Positions 7,944 to 15,511 are shown, numbered from the stretch's first letter. The stretch: DNA of 64,000 nt from Herbihabitans rhizosphaerae (GCF_004216555.1 NZ_SGWQ01000006.1:1-64000), one strand, 5' to 3'. Notes: generated by a model not told the origin, from the letters alone. Numbers and translations are program-made.

Positions 7944-9236
7944 ATGCGAAGTCGACTGGTGGGGTGCCTCGCGGCGGCCGCAGTTCTCGTAGCCGGGTGC
8001 ACGGGCGGCGAACCGTCGTCATCGTCCGCGACGCCGGCGCCGCCGCCCCCGCGACAGCACGTCGAGCCACCCACGTTGGAACCGATCAAGGTGGACCCAT
8101 CGCCGCTGTGGGACAGCGACTCCATTCCGCTCAAGATCGGCTACCACCAGCGGTTCGCGACCAGGCCGGAGATCCGAGGGGACACGGTGATCCTCTTCGG
8201 CACAGGCGACGACCTCAGAACCTCCGCGCTCGCCGTCGTCGACGCCCCGATCGGAAAGCCGCTGTGGTCCTATCGCGAAGGCGAGCGCCTCCGCAGCGGA
8301 AAGGGCGAGGCCTTCGTGTCGACCGGGGCGATCAAGACCGTGGATCTTCCCGGTGGGAGATGGGGTGTCCTGGTCGTGTTCGGTTTCCCCACGAAGCCCT
8401 ACGGGTTGGTCGAGGCGCGTGGTCAGGCGCTGCTCGCACAAGACGGTCAGGTGTTGTGGACGTCCCCGATCGACGGGTCCCTGACGGCGATGGCGGCGAA
8501 CGACAAGACGGTGTTCACGTGGCGCGGCTCCAATGCCGACAGGGCGACGGTCGCGATCGACATCGCCACCGGCAAGCGGATCTGGGACAACATCGGATCG
8601 ATTCCCTACGCCGTGGCCAGTGGCACTGTGGTGTCTCTGCGGCCCACACCCGAGACCGCGGGTGGCAACCTCGACGACCAGGCCGGCGCGATCACCGGTG
8701 TCGACTCGGCTACCGGTACGCAACGGTGGGACCTGGGCGCCAGGTACCCGAAGGCGCGGCCGATCGCGACAGCAGGTCATTTGGTGCTGGTGCACACCGA
8801 CTACGCGAAGTACGAGGCACGCCGCGTAATCGTGCTCGACGCGCGCACCGGCACGGAGATCGCCGATCTCGGCGAGGCGCCGTCGGACGCATGTGGGGGT
8901 GACGGCCGGACAATCGTCGCCTGTGCCGTGCGAGACAGGTCGGCACCGGCCTACCAGTACGACCTTCGATCCGTTCGAGCCGACGAGGGCAGGGTCCATA
9001 TCTCGGCCAGAACCGTTACCGCAGGCCGGATTGACGGCATCTGGGCAGGACGGATCTTTCTCACCGATTTCCCGATGGGGAAGCACCCGCACGGAACGAC
9101 AATTGTCGATCGCGAGGGTAACCAACTCAGCCAGAAGCTCCTCATGCTCGGCACCGCCGCGGTGTCCGACACGTACGTGGCTGTCCAGCAGCCGTCGGGT
9201 GTCGGCCCGATCGCGATACACCGCATCGTGCGGTGA
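7944..9236 (+). CDS. PQQ-like beta-propeller lipoprotein
   Basis: A 430-residue predicted lipoprotein. The N-terminus MRSRLVGCLAAAAVLVAGC ends in a lipobox, VAGC, with the lipidated Cys19, followed by a Ser/Pro-rich linker. The rest carries repeated beta-propeller blades with the W-containing motif seen in PQQ-like/YncE-type repeats, such as GKPLWSYREG, GQVLWTS and TGKRIWDN. Such proteins are surface-anchored and usually serve as binding scaffolds; no enzyme activity can be assigned. The start follows a GGAGGGAAGG ribosome site. It stands alone between the glpK terminator and the convergent peroxiredoxin gene. Confidence 0.8.
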   Translation: MRSRLVGCLAAAAVLVAGCTGGEPSSSSATPAPPPPRQHVEPPTLEPIKVDPSPLWDSDSIPLKIGYHQRFATRPEIRGDTVILFGTGDDLRTSALAVVDAPIGKPLWSYREGERLRSGKGEAFVSTGAIKTVDLPGGRWGVLVVFGFPTKPYGLVEARGQALLAQDGQVLWTSPIDGSLTAMAANDKTVFTWRGSNADRATVAIDIATGKRIWDNIGSIPYAVASGTVVSLRPTPETAGGNLDDQAGAITGVDSATGTQRWDLGARYPKARPIATAGHLVLVHTDYAKYEARRVIVLDARTGTEIADLGEAPSDACGGDGRTIVACAVRDRSAPAYQYDLRSVRADEGRVHISARTVTAGRIDGIWAGRIFLTDFPMGKHPHGTTIVDREGNQLSQKLLMLGTAAVSDTYVAVQQPSGVGPIAIHRIVR

Positions 9237-9258
9237 GCAACTGCCCCGGGCCGTTTCG

Positions 9259-9906
9259 TCAACGGATCCCGTCGAGCGCGGCCAGGATGTCGGCGGGTTC
9301 GGCGCGCACGGTGTAGTCCGTGTCGACGAAGGCCCAGCGGATCACTCCGTGGGTGTCGATGACGTAGGTCGCGGGCAGCGGCAGGGTGCGCGCGTGTCCG
9401 GCGTTGACGTGCTGGAGGTCGAAGCCCAGCCGGTCGTACAGCGCGCCCAGTTCGTCGGAGAGGTCGAAGGCGATGCCGTACTGCTTGGCGGTGTCGGAGC
9501 CGATGTCGGTGAGGACGTCGAAGTCCAGTTCGTGCTTCTCGGTGAGTGAGAGGGACTCGTCGGGAACCTGTGGAGAGACGGCCACCAGGTGCGCGCCGCG
9601 TTCACGGATCGCGTCGTGGTGTAGCTGCAGGGCCCGCAAGGCGAGATTGCAGTACGGGCACCAGGCACCGCGGTAGAAGGTCAGCACCAGGGGCCCTCGG
9701 GTCAGCAGTTCGTCCAGCGTGACGTGCTCGCCGGTGGCCGAGGGAAGGCTGAATCGCGGGGCGACGGCGCCGACGCCCAGTGCGTGCTCGGACAGTCCGG
9801 AGTCGGCGAGCTCGTGCGCGCCCCGCTTCATGGTTTCGCGGACATCCGCGGGCAGTCGCAGGTGGCCGTTCTCGTACAGGGTGCGTAGTTCGTCGCGGAG
9901 ACTCAT
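9259..9906 (-). CDS. Peroxiredoxin-like family protein (AhpC/TSA fold)
   Basis: A 215-residue thioredoxin-fold protein of the AhpC/TSA superfamily. After an N-terminal helical segment it has the active-site region FYRGAWCPYCN, with a CPYC dithiol (Cys83 and Cys86) instead of the single peroxidatic cysteine motif of classical peroxiredoxins. This marks the PRX-like2 type. It probably reduces peroxides or disulfides in the cytosol. I start at ATG 9906 because the longer frame would cross the two operators. It is divergent from a TetR gene and has two palindromic operators upstream, so peroxide or electrophile control by that TetR is likely. Confidence 0.87.
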   Translation of the reverse strand: MSLRDELRTLYENGHLRLPADVRETMKRGAHELADSGLSEHALGVGAVAPRFSLPSATGEHVTLDELLTRGPLVLTFYRGAWCPYCNLALRALQLHHDAIRERGAHLVAVSPQVPDESLSLTEKHELDFDVLTDIGSDTAKQYGIAFDLSDELGALYDRLGFDLQHVNAGHARTLPLPATYVIDTHGVIRWAFVDTDYTVRAEPADILAALDGIR

Positions 9907-9933
9907 CTCGTGCGGCCCTCTCGCCGTCAGGAT

Positions 9934-9959
9934 CATCTTGGAATGTCCGTTCCAAGATG
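9934..9959. promoter_or_regulatory. TetR operator 1
   Basis: Perfect inverted repeat with 10-bp arms, CATCTTGGAA and TTCCAAGATG, separated by 6 bp, 28 bp upstream of the peroxiredoxin-like start. The core TTGGAA...TTCCAA is shared with operator 2. Confidence 0.85.
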
Positions 9960-9989
9960 TCAGTGCGGAGGGGCGCTCGTCAAGGACTA

Positions 9990-10011
9990 TCTTGGAATCG
10001 TCATTCCAAGA
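9990..10011. promoter_or_regulatory. TetR operator 2
   Basis: Perfect inverted repeat with 9-bp arms, TCTTGGAAT and ATTCCAAGA, separated by 4 bp, ending 16 bp ahead of the tetR ATG. With operator 1 it fits autoregulation plus control of the divergent peroxiredoxin-like gene. Confidence 0.85.
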
Positions 10012-10027
10012 ACCCGGGGAGCCGGTC

Positions 10028-10618
10028 ATGCCCGACATCAAGCACTTCGACCCGGACGTGGCCCTGGAACGCGTCGAGGAGCTGTTCTGGCAACGCGGTG
10101 CGGCCACCACGTCGATCCAGGCCGTCGCCACCACGACCGGGCTCAACCGGTCCAGCCTCTACGCCACCTTTGGCGACAAGCGAGACCTCTACCTCGCCGC
10201 CCTGCGCCGCTACGTCCGCGTGCGCGCCGAACCGGCGCTGCGACGACTCGCCCAGGACGAGCGGGGACTGCCCGCCATCCGAGAATTCTTCGCCGAGCTG
10301 ATCGAGGCGCGCTGCTCGGGCGCCTATGCCGGCTGGGGCTGCATGATCGTCAACGCCCACGCCGGCGCCGAGTGCGCGGACCCGGCCGTCCAAACGCTGC
10401 TGAACCAGCACTTCGAGTACTTGCGGGACGCGTTGCGCGACGCACTCGACACCGCCTGCCACCAGGACCAGGTGGCCGAGGGGATCACCGCCGAGGCCGC
10501 CGACGTGCTGACGCTCCTCGCCTACGGTGTCAACCTCCGCTCCCGCGCCGGAGCCGATGCCGACACGCTCCACCACGCCGTCACCGTCACCCTCGCACAG
10601 CTGGCCCGCGATCTCTGA
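10028..10618 (+). CDS. TetR/AcrR family transcriptional regulator
   Basis: A 196-residue regulator. The N-terminal helix-turn-helix includes GAATTSIQAVATTTGLNRSS and LYATFGDKRDLYLAALRRY, close to the redox- or electrophile-sensing type of TetR that sits beside oxidoreductase genes. The C-terminal domain contains cysteines (ARCSGAYAGWGCM) that could sense thiol-reactive compounds; this is inference. The ATG at 10028 lies just after operator 2. It very likely represses itself and the divergent peroxiredoxin-like gene. A strong terminator follows, which also ends the convergent secreted-protein gene. Confidence 0.88.
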   Translation: MPDIKHFDPDVALERVEELFWQRGAATTSIQAVATTTGLNRSSLYATFGDKRDLYLAALRRYVRVRAEPALRRLAQDERGLPAIREFFAELIEARCSGAYAGWGCMIVNAHAGAECADPAVQTLLNQHFEYLRDALRDALDTACHQDQVAEGITAEAADVLTLLAYGVNLRSRAGADADTLHHAVTVTLAQLARDL

Positions 10619-10645
10619 CCGGCCGCGTTTCCCTTGTGCCACAAC

Positions 10646-10677
10646 GAAAAACGGGCGCACCGCGTGGGTGCGCCCGT
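10646..10677 (-). terminator. Terminator after the sortase/Ig-like protein cluster
   Basis: An 11-bp perfect stem, ACGGGCGCACC (10651-10661) with 10667-10677. On the minus strand it is followed by a run of five T. It ends transcription of the 10693-11388 gene and may also act on tetR read-through. Confidence 0.85.
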
Positions 10678-10692
10678 CTCGTGGTCACTCGG

Positions 10693-11388
10693 TCACACGA
10701 TGCCGCCGCCGGTCTCCACCCCGCCGACCGGCACCTCGACCACCTGGGTCGGCGCCTGCTTCGTGTCACTGCCAGAAACGGTGAACGACGCGGAGTAGGT
10801 CCGCTCCGGGCACTTCACCGACACGCTGTGCGTGCCCGACTTCCCAGTCACCGTGGCACTCCAGTGCCGCGTGCTGGTCAGCGCGAAGTCGCGCAGTGCG
10901 GACGAGGCCGGCTTGGCGTTCGCGTCGTTGCGGCAGCCGGCGTTCACCTCGACCTTGTCACCGGCCTGAACCCGTTGCGGCACAACGGAGATGAAGCCGC
11001 AGGAACCGGTCGAGCCCGGCTCGGGGTAACAGTCCTCGCTCGATCCGCCGATGGTGAACTTCGCGGTGACCGGGCTCGTCCAGTCCGGGCACTTGATGCT
11101 CGCGGTGTACGTGCCGGCCTGGCCGATCGCCTTGCCCTGGCCCGCGTACTCGCCGTTGCCGGCCGGGTGCATCGTGACGGCGCCGTCCAAGCCGGACGAG
11201 CTCACGGCGCTGGCCGGCGGATTCGGTGCCGGGCAGTACGACTTGAACTGCACGATGCCGCCCGGCTTCACCGTCACCGGACTGGCGATCAGGCTCGGCG
11301 GTCTTGTGGCGGACGCGGTGCCGCTGATCAACAGGCCCGCCAGCACGGCGACGAACACCGCCACCAGCGTGATGGTCTTGGTTCTCAC
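10693..11388 (-). CDS. Exported Ig-like protein with C-terminal TGGG motif (candidate class F sortase substrate)
   Basis: A 231-residue protein with a signal peptide (MRTKTITLVAVFVAVLAGLL...ASA). Two similar beta-sandwich repeats follow, each with a cysteine pair: one spans roughly 30-115 (VKPGGIVQFKSYC ... YTASIKCPD) and the other 125-210 (VQAGDKVEVNAGC ... HSVSVKCPE). The last residues are TQVVEVPVGGVETGGGIV. The neighbouring gene upstream of the sortase ends in a closely related tail, TQVKEIPQGPVDTGGGG. There is no hydrophobic anchor or basic tail after the motif. I infer a surface or secreted protein handled by the sortase between the two. The exact function is unknown. Confidence 0.75.
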   Translation of the reverse strand: MRTKTITLVAVFVAVLAGLLISGTASATRPPSLIASPVTVKPGGIVQFKSYCPAPNPPASAVSSSGLDGAVTMHPAGNGEYAGQGKAIGQAGTYTASIKCPDWTSPVTAKFTIGGSSEDCYPEPGSTGSCGFISVVPQRVQAGDKVEVNAGCRNDANAKPASSALRDFALTSTRHWSATVTGKSGTHSVSVKCPERTYSASFTVSGSDTKQAPTQVVEVPVGGVETGGGIV

Positions 11389-11436
11389 GTCTTCCTCCCG
11401 TGGTACACCCTGGATTTCCCTTGTCCCGCAATCCCT

Positions 11437-12048
11437 CTACGTCAGCTGCGCGTAGACGATGATGTTGTCCTGGTAGCTGCGAGCCGACCTGTCGAACACA
11501 CCACCACAGGTGATGAGCCGCAACTCGGCGCCGGCCGTGTCCCCGTACACGGCCTGCGTCGGGAACTCCGCCTTGGCCACCTGGTCGACCCGAGTGACCC
11601 GGAACCGCGCGGTGTTCCCGTCCTGACGCGCGACGACGACCTCGTCGCCGGGCGCCATCTCACGCAGCCGGAAGAAGATTCCCGGCTGCTTGTTGCCGTC
11701 GACGTGCCCGAGAATGATCGCCGGCCCGCGCTCACCCGGCGTGGGCGCCGCGGTGTACCAACCGGCCTGCATGGGCTGCTCCACCGGCGGCACCTGAACG
11801 GTCTTGTCCTTGTTGAGCCCCAACGGAACCAGCGACGAACGAGCACCGATCTTCGCGATCTCCACGGACACCGGCTCCGACTTGGGCAGCACCTTGTCCG
11901 AGGACGGCGGAGCGGCTTGCGGCGGAGAAGCCTGCTGGCTCACCGACGTGTTCGGCGCCTGTTGACCCGACTCGGCCGGCGGTGTGGAGCACGCGGCGCA
12001 TAACAGTCCACAAAGGACCGCTAACGCGATGAGAAACCGTGTGTGCAC
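11437..12048 (-). CDS. Class F sortase
   Basis: A 203-residue extracytoplasmic cysteine transpeptidase. The short hydrophobic N-terminus ends in a lipobox-like LCAAC (Cys20; position -3 is Cys, not consensus), followed by a Pro/Ser/Gln-rich linker. The catalytic domain has ILGHVDG (His115), LRLITCGG (Cys181) and a FDRSARSYQDNIIVYA segment supplying the arginine (about Arg190). This is the H-C-R triad of class F sortases. The GTG at 12048 has a perfect GGAGGTG ribosome site. It sits between two exported Ig-like proteins with matching C-terminal TGGG motifs, all on one strand, which suggests an enzyme-substrate cassette. Confidence 0.9.
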   Translation of the reverse strand: MHTRFLIALAVLCGLLCAACSTPPAESGQQAPNTSVSQQASPPQAAPPSSDKVLPKSEPVSVEIAKIGARSSLVPLGLNKDKTVQVPPVEQPMQAGWYTAAPTPGERGPAIILGHVDGNKQPGIFFRLREMAPGDEVVVARQDGNTARFRVTRVDQVAKAEFPTQAVYGDTAGAELRLITCGGVFDRSARSYQDNIIVYAQLT

Positions 12049-12126
12049 CGGGCACCTCCGTCGAGAGGCCTGACGACCGAACACCGTTAACACGCCGTCA
12101 CGACGGAAACGGTTGCCACGAAAGAA

Positions 12127-12175
12127 GTGTGGGCTGCTCGCCGGGGCGAGGGCGGCACCAGCGAGCAGCCCACAC
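12127..12175 (-). terminator. Intra-cluster hairpin (possible partial terminator or processing site)
   Basis: A perfect 15-bp stem, 12127-12141 with 12161-12175, and a 19-nt loop lie 7 bp after the first Ig-like gene and 78 bp before the sortase start. On the minus strand it is followed by ACTTCTTTCG, a weak T-tract. It could lower sortase expression relative to its substrate. Confidence 0.6.
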
Positions 12176-12182
12176 GGGGTGG

Positions 12183-12701
12183 TCAACCGATGGTGGCCGT
12201 CCCGCCACCGCCGGTGTCCACCGGTCCTTGGGGAATCTCCTTGACCTGCGTCCCCTGCTTGCGCTCCAGCACGGTGAAGTGCTGGGTCACCGGGTCACCG
12301 CCGCAGTGGAACGACACCGGGTAGGACCCCGGCTTCACGTCCTTGATGACCGTCTCGGCGAAGAAGGCCCACGGCTGGTGTCCGTCAGGGTTCGAGCCGA
12401 ACGGCTCGGTCTGGCGCAGCGCGACCGCGGTCAGCGGTGACACCTCGCCGCGATCGCACGCCGCCGCGACGGACACCTTCTCACCCGGGTAGCCGCTGTA
12501 TGCCGACAGCCGCAGCCACACCAGATCGGGGCCCGGCTGCGACGAACTGGTCGTCGTGGTCGGCTTCGACGTGGTGGTCGTCGGTTTCGGCGTGGTCGTC
12601 GTCGTGGACGAATCCTCTTGTGCCGCAACGGACACGGCACCAGCGACAACCAGAGTGATGCCCGCGAGTCCAGTACCCGCGGCACGCAGTGCTCGGTTCA
12701 T
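12183..12701 (-). CDS. Exported Ig-like protein with C-terminal TGGG motif (candidate class F sortase substrate)
   Basis: A 172-residue protein with a signal peptide ending near AAQ (residues 26-28), a low-complexity Thr/Ser/Pro linker (about 31-56), and one beta-sandwich domain with a cysteine pair (VSVAAACDRG ... YPVSFHCGG). It resembles each repeat of the 10693-11388 protein. The C-terminus KQGTQVKEIPQGPVDTGGGGTATIG repeats the other protein's terminal motif (TQV-x-E-[VI]-P-x-G-x-V-[ED]-TGGG). It lies first in a same-strand cluster with the sortase. No transmembrane tail follows the motif, unlike LPxTG substrates. The role is inferred from context only. Confidence 0.78.
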   Translation of the reverse strand: MNRALRAAGTGLAGITLVVAGAVSVAAQEDSSTTTTTPKPTTTTSKPTTTTSSSQPGPDLVWLRLSAYSGYPGEKVSVAAACDRGEVSPLTAVALRQTEPFGSNPDGHQPWAFFAETVIKDVKPGSYPVSFHCGGDPVTQHFTVLERKQGTQVKEIPQGPVDTGGGGTATIG

Positions 12702-12834
12702 GGCTACCTCTCCCCGAAGAGGGTCGCCGCCACAGCTTGGCGTTGTGGTGGTACTCAGAGGACGCTTCGGCCATGCTCGAGGTTGCCCGCTGGCCCCGGA
12801 TCACCCATCCGGCGGACAGTCCGGTGACGCGGCC

Positions 12835-13029
12835 CTAGCTCTGGCAGCAGACCGGCTGCGGCCATTCCGGCTGGTGCCACCAGGGTTCGTCGCTGTTCAC
12901 CCTGGTGTGCTCCCCCTCGGGACCGCTGGCGGCGTCGGCGTGCTGGAGCAGCCGCTGGTACTCGATGACCCCGCCGGCCCGGAGGACGTCACGGCGGCTC
13001 AGGTCCGCAGGTGTCATGTCGCCGATCAT
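12835..13029 (-). CDS. Small hypothetical protein (64 aa), uncertain
   Basis: A 64-residue frame, MIGDMTPADLSRRDVLRAGG at the start, with an acidic middle and a Trp/Pro-rich end, PWWHQPEWPQPVCCQS, finishing with adjacent cysteines. I do not recognise a family. No clear ribosome site precedes the ATG at 13029. The composition looks more protein-like than the overlapping frames, and the gene fills a 366-bp gap between the sortase cluster and lpdA. It may be a real small gene or chance. Confidence 0.4.
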   Translation of the reverse strand: MIGDMTPADLSRRDVLRAGGVIEYQRLLQHADAASGPEGEHTRVNSDEPWWHQPEWPQPVCCQS

Positions 13030-13067
13030 GGTGGATCAAGCGGCGCCAGGTACACCCCGTTTTCGGG

Positions 13068-14480
13068 CTAGTCCAAATCGTCGTGGCGCATGAGCTGGCG
13101 GCCGGCCTCGGTGATCGAACCCGACAGCGACGGGTACACCGAGAAGGTCAGCGCCAGGTGCTCGACGGTGAGCTGGTTCTGTACCGCCAGCGCGATCGGC
13201 ATGACCAGTTCGCTGGCCGTCGGCGCCACCACGACACCGCCGATCACCACACCGGTCGCCGGGCGGCAGAACAGCTTCACGAAGCCGCGCCGCAGGCCCT
13301 GCATCTTGGCGCGCGCGTTGGTGGCCAGCGGCAGCATGATCGTGCGCGCCGGCACCTCGCCGGAGTCGATCGCCTGCTGGCTGATGCCCACGGTGGCGAT
13401 CTCCGGGTGGGTGAACACGTTGGCCGCCACGGTTTTCAGCTTGATCGGCGCCACGCCCTCGCCGAGCGCGTGCCACATCGCGATCCGCCCCTGCATCGCG
13501 GCGACGGAGGCCAGCATCAGCACGCCGGTGCAGTCGCCGGCCGCGTACACGCCGGGCACGCTGGTGCGCGACACACGGTCCACCGAGATGAACCCGCCCG
13601 GCCCCGGCTCGATGCCGACCGTCTCCAGCCCGAGGTCCTCGGTGTTGGGCACCGATCCGACGGTCATCAGCGCGTGGCTCGCCTCGACCGTGCCGCCGCC
13701 CTGCAGGTGCACCACGACGCCCCCATCGGCGCCACTGCCGACCCGCTCCACCTTGGTGGCGCGCGAGTTGTTCACGACCGTGGTGCCGTGCTCGGTGAAG
13801 ACCTCCTCGAGCACCGCGGCCGCGTCGGCGTCCTCGTGCGGCAGCACCCGGTCCCGGCTGGAGACCAGCGTCACCTTCACGCCCATCTCGGTGTACGCCG
13901 AGGCGAACTCCGCACCGGTGACACCCGAGCCGATCACCACCAGGTGCTCGGGCAGCTCGGCCAGGTCGTAGATCTGCCGCCAGGTGAGGATTCGCTCGCC
14001 GTCCGGCCGCGCGTCGGGCAGGATCCTCGGGGTCGCGCCGGTGGCGATCAGCACCACGTCGGCCGCCAGTTCCTCGGACTTGCCATCCGGCGCGGTGAAG
14101 GTGACCTCGTGCGCGGCCAGGCCCAGGTTGTCGTCGGAGAACCGGGCCGTGCCGGTGATCAGGTTCACGCCCTCGCGCTGCAGCCGGGAGCGCACGTCGG
14201 CGGACTGCGCGAGCGCCAGCCCTTTCACCCGACCGTGTACGACCGGCACGTCCACGCTGGCGTCGCCGGTGGGGTGAATGCCCAGTTCGTCGGCGTCCCG
14301 GAAGGCGGCGCGCGCGCCGGAGGAGGCGATGAAGGTCTTCGACGGCACGCAGTCGGACAGCACGCACGCGCCGCCGGCGCCGTCCCGTTCGATCACGGTC
14401 ACCTCGGCTCCGTGCTGCGCGGCGACGAGTGCCGCCTCGTAGCCCGCCGGGCCGCCGCCCATGATCACGATCCGCGTCAC
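13068..14480 (-). CDS. lpdA: NAD(P)H-quinone dehydrogenase LpdA-type flavoprotein
   Basis: A 470-residue flavoprotein disulfide reductase family member. The N-terminal FAD motif is GGGPAGYEAAL, the second nucleotide motif is VIGSGVTGAEFASAY, and YAAGDCTG contacts the FAD ribityl chain. The redox-site region reads GGACVLSDCVPSKT, with Cys39 and Cys44 both present. The downstream sequence, including LPLATNARAKMQGL, closely follows M. tuberculosis LpdA (Rv3303c), an NAD(P)H:quinone reductase that lacks dihydrolipoamide dehydrogenase activity, because the family lost the usual His-Glu pair. It is divergent from the gamma-glutamylcyclotransferase gene, the same arrangement as Rv3303c-Rv3304. Confidence 0.9.
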   Translation of the reverse strand: MTRIVIMGGGPAGYEAALVAAQHGAEVTVIERDGAGGACVLSDCVPSKTFIASSGARAAFRDADELGIHPTGDASVDVPVVHGRVKGLALAQSADVRSRLQREGVNLITGTARFSDDNLGLAAHEVTFTAPDGKSEELAADVVLIATGATPRILPDARPDGERILTWRQIYDLAELPEHLVVIGSGVTGAEFASAYTEMGVKVTLVSSRDRVLPHEDADAAAVLEEVFTEHGTTVVNNSRATKVERVGSGADGGVVVHLQGGGTVEASHALMTVGSVPNTEDLGLETVGIEPGPGGFISVDRVSRTSVPGVYAAGDCTGVLMLASVAAMQGRIAMWHALGEGVAPIKLKTVAANVFTHPEIATVGISQQAIDSGEVPARTIMLPLATNARAKMQGLRRGFVKLFCRPATGVVIGGVVVAPTASELVMPIALAVQNQLTVEHLALTFSVYPSLSGSITEAGRQLMRHDDLD

Positions 14481-14610
14481 TGTGCGTCCTCCTGCCGCGC
14501 CGTCACCGCTTCGCGGACAACCGTACGCTGGCGGTTTTCCCGCGCCGCGATCCGGTGATCCCCGTGGCGGCTCCCGTCGAACCGCGCGGGAAGTCGCTAC
14601 GCTGTCCGAC

Positions 14611-15060
14611 GTGCCGCTCTATGCCGCGTACGGGTCCAACATGGACCCGAACCAGATGATGGAGCGAGCCCCGTACTCCCCGATGGCGGGGACCGGCTGG
14701 CTCGTGGGCTGGCGCATGACCTTCGGCGGTGAGGACCTCGGCTGGGAGGGCGCGCTCGCCACGATCGTGGAGGACCCCGACTCGCAGGTGTTCGTGGTGC
14801 TCTACGACGTGAGCCCGCGCGACGAGTCGCGGCTGGACCGGTGGGACGGCGCGCTCGGCCTGTACAACCGCATCCGATTGCGGGTGCAGACGCTCGAAGG
14901 GTCCGTGCTGGCCTGGCTGTACGTACTGGACGCCTACGAGGGCGGGCTGCCGTCCGCGCGCTACATCGGCGTTGTGGCCGACGCCGCCGAGGCGGCCGGC
15001 GCGCCCGACGACTACGTGAACGACCTGCGCACCCGACCGTGCCGAGGATTGGCCAACTAG
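14611..15060 (+). CDS. Gamma-glutamylcyclotransferase family protein
   Basis: A 149-residue small beta-barrel protein starting MPLYAAYGSNMDPNQMMERA, with the family substrate-binding motif YGSNM near the N-terminus and WLYVLDAYEGGLPSARYIG near the C-terminus. It is a close counterpart of M. tuberculosis Rv3304, which also sits divergently next to lpdA. Family members release 5-oxoproline from gamma-glutamyl amines, but the substrate of this actinobacterial branch is not known to me. The GTG at 14611 is chosen because the motif starts five codons later; an earlier frame start at 14461 would overlap lpdA. Confidence 0.85.
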   Translation: MPLYAAYGSNMDPNQMMERAPYSPMAGTGWLVGWRMTFGGEDLGWEGALATIVEDPDSQVFVVLYDVSPRDESRLDRWDGALGLYNRIRLRVQTLEGSVLAWLYVLDAYEGGLPSARYIGVVADAAEAAGAPDDYVNDLRTRPCRGLAN

Positions 15061-15103
15061 CTAGCCCGCCCACGCGATCGCCGGCAACCTCGCTCGCCAA
15101 ACC

Positions 15104-15255
15104 CGAATGGTATTCAGCGGGCTTATTCACGCCTGCCAAGCGGGATCCAGCGGGCTCAAACCCACTTGACCTGGGCCCATAGGCGCGCAGCCGCCGAACG
15201 CGAATGGTATTCAGCGGGCTTATTCACACGTGCAGAGCGGGGATTCAGCAGGCTC
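15104..15255. repeat. Two copies of a 54-55-bp direct repeat with an identical 27-bp core
   Basis: The 27-bp stretch beginning CGAATGGTATTCAGCGGG is identical at 15104-15130 and 15201-15227, 97 bp apart. Each is followed by a similar GC-rich half ending (A)GCGGGAT(C/T)CAGC(G/A)GGCTC. The core contains GAATGGTATTC, a small inverted repeat. The pair fills the gap between the cyclotransferase gene and the cobalamin riboswitch. Confidence 0.8.
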
Positions 15256-15269
15256 GATCCCGCAGGGCG

Positions 15270-15440
15270 GTGCTTTGCTGGGCTACGATCCGGGCCACAA
15301 CTGCATGCACGGCCCGAGGGGAAAGTCCGGTCCAAGTCCGGCGCTGACCCGCAACGGTAGGCCCGCGTTCCGCGCGGGCGAGCCCGATCACCCGACGGCC
15401 GTATGACACCAGCTCGCCCGTCGTGGTCTACGGGCGGAGC
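15270..15440 (+). promoter_or_regulatory. Cobalamin riboswitch
   Basis: The region contains the conserved cobalamin aptamer core: GAGGGGAAAGTCCGGT, then AAGTCCGGCGCTGACCCG and CGCAACGGTA (15316-15360). A GC-rich peripheral hairpin (CCCGCGTTCCGCGCGGG) follows, then the downstream CCCGA...GCC arm. The class binds adenosyl- or methylcobalamin and shuts off expression. It lies directly ahead of an ABC importer operon, so it should raise importer synthesis when corrinoid is scarce. Exact 5' and 3' limits are approximate. Confidence 0.9.
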
Positions 15441-15447
15441 CCTCTGA

Positions 15448-15505
15448 CTTTCGGCGGTGTGCGGGCCGGGGCGTGGGTTCCGTCCAGCGGGCCCGCCCCC
15501 GAAAG
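15448..15505 (+). promoter_or_regulatory. Riboswitch expression platform: hairpin sequestering the ribosome site
   Basis: CTTTCGG (15448-15454) is complementary to CCGAAAG (15499-15505), which contains the ribosome site GAAAGG used for the GTG at 15512. GGGGCG (15468-15473) can also pair with CGCCCC (15494-15499). This suggests translational control: ligand-bound RNA would hide the ribosome site. No T-tract terminator is seen. Confidence 0.65.
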
Positions 15506-15511
15506 GTATCC

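Noticed and set aside
12127-12175. Hairpin after the first Ig-like gene considered as a full terminator
   Set aside because: The T-tract is weak and interrupted, and the sortase lies just downstream without an obvious promoter, so it is listed only as a partial or processing hairpin.
15061-15260. Direct repeats considered as insertion-sequence ends
   Set aside because: No transposase, no terminal inverted repeats and no target duplication.
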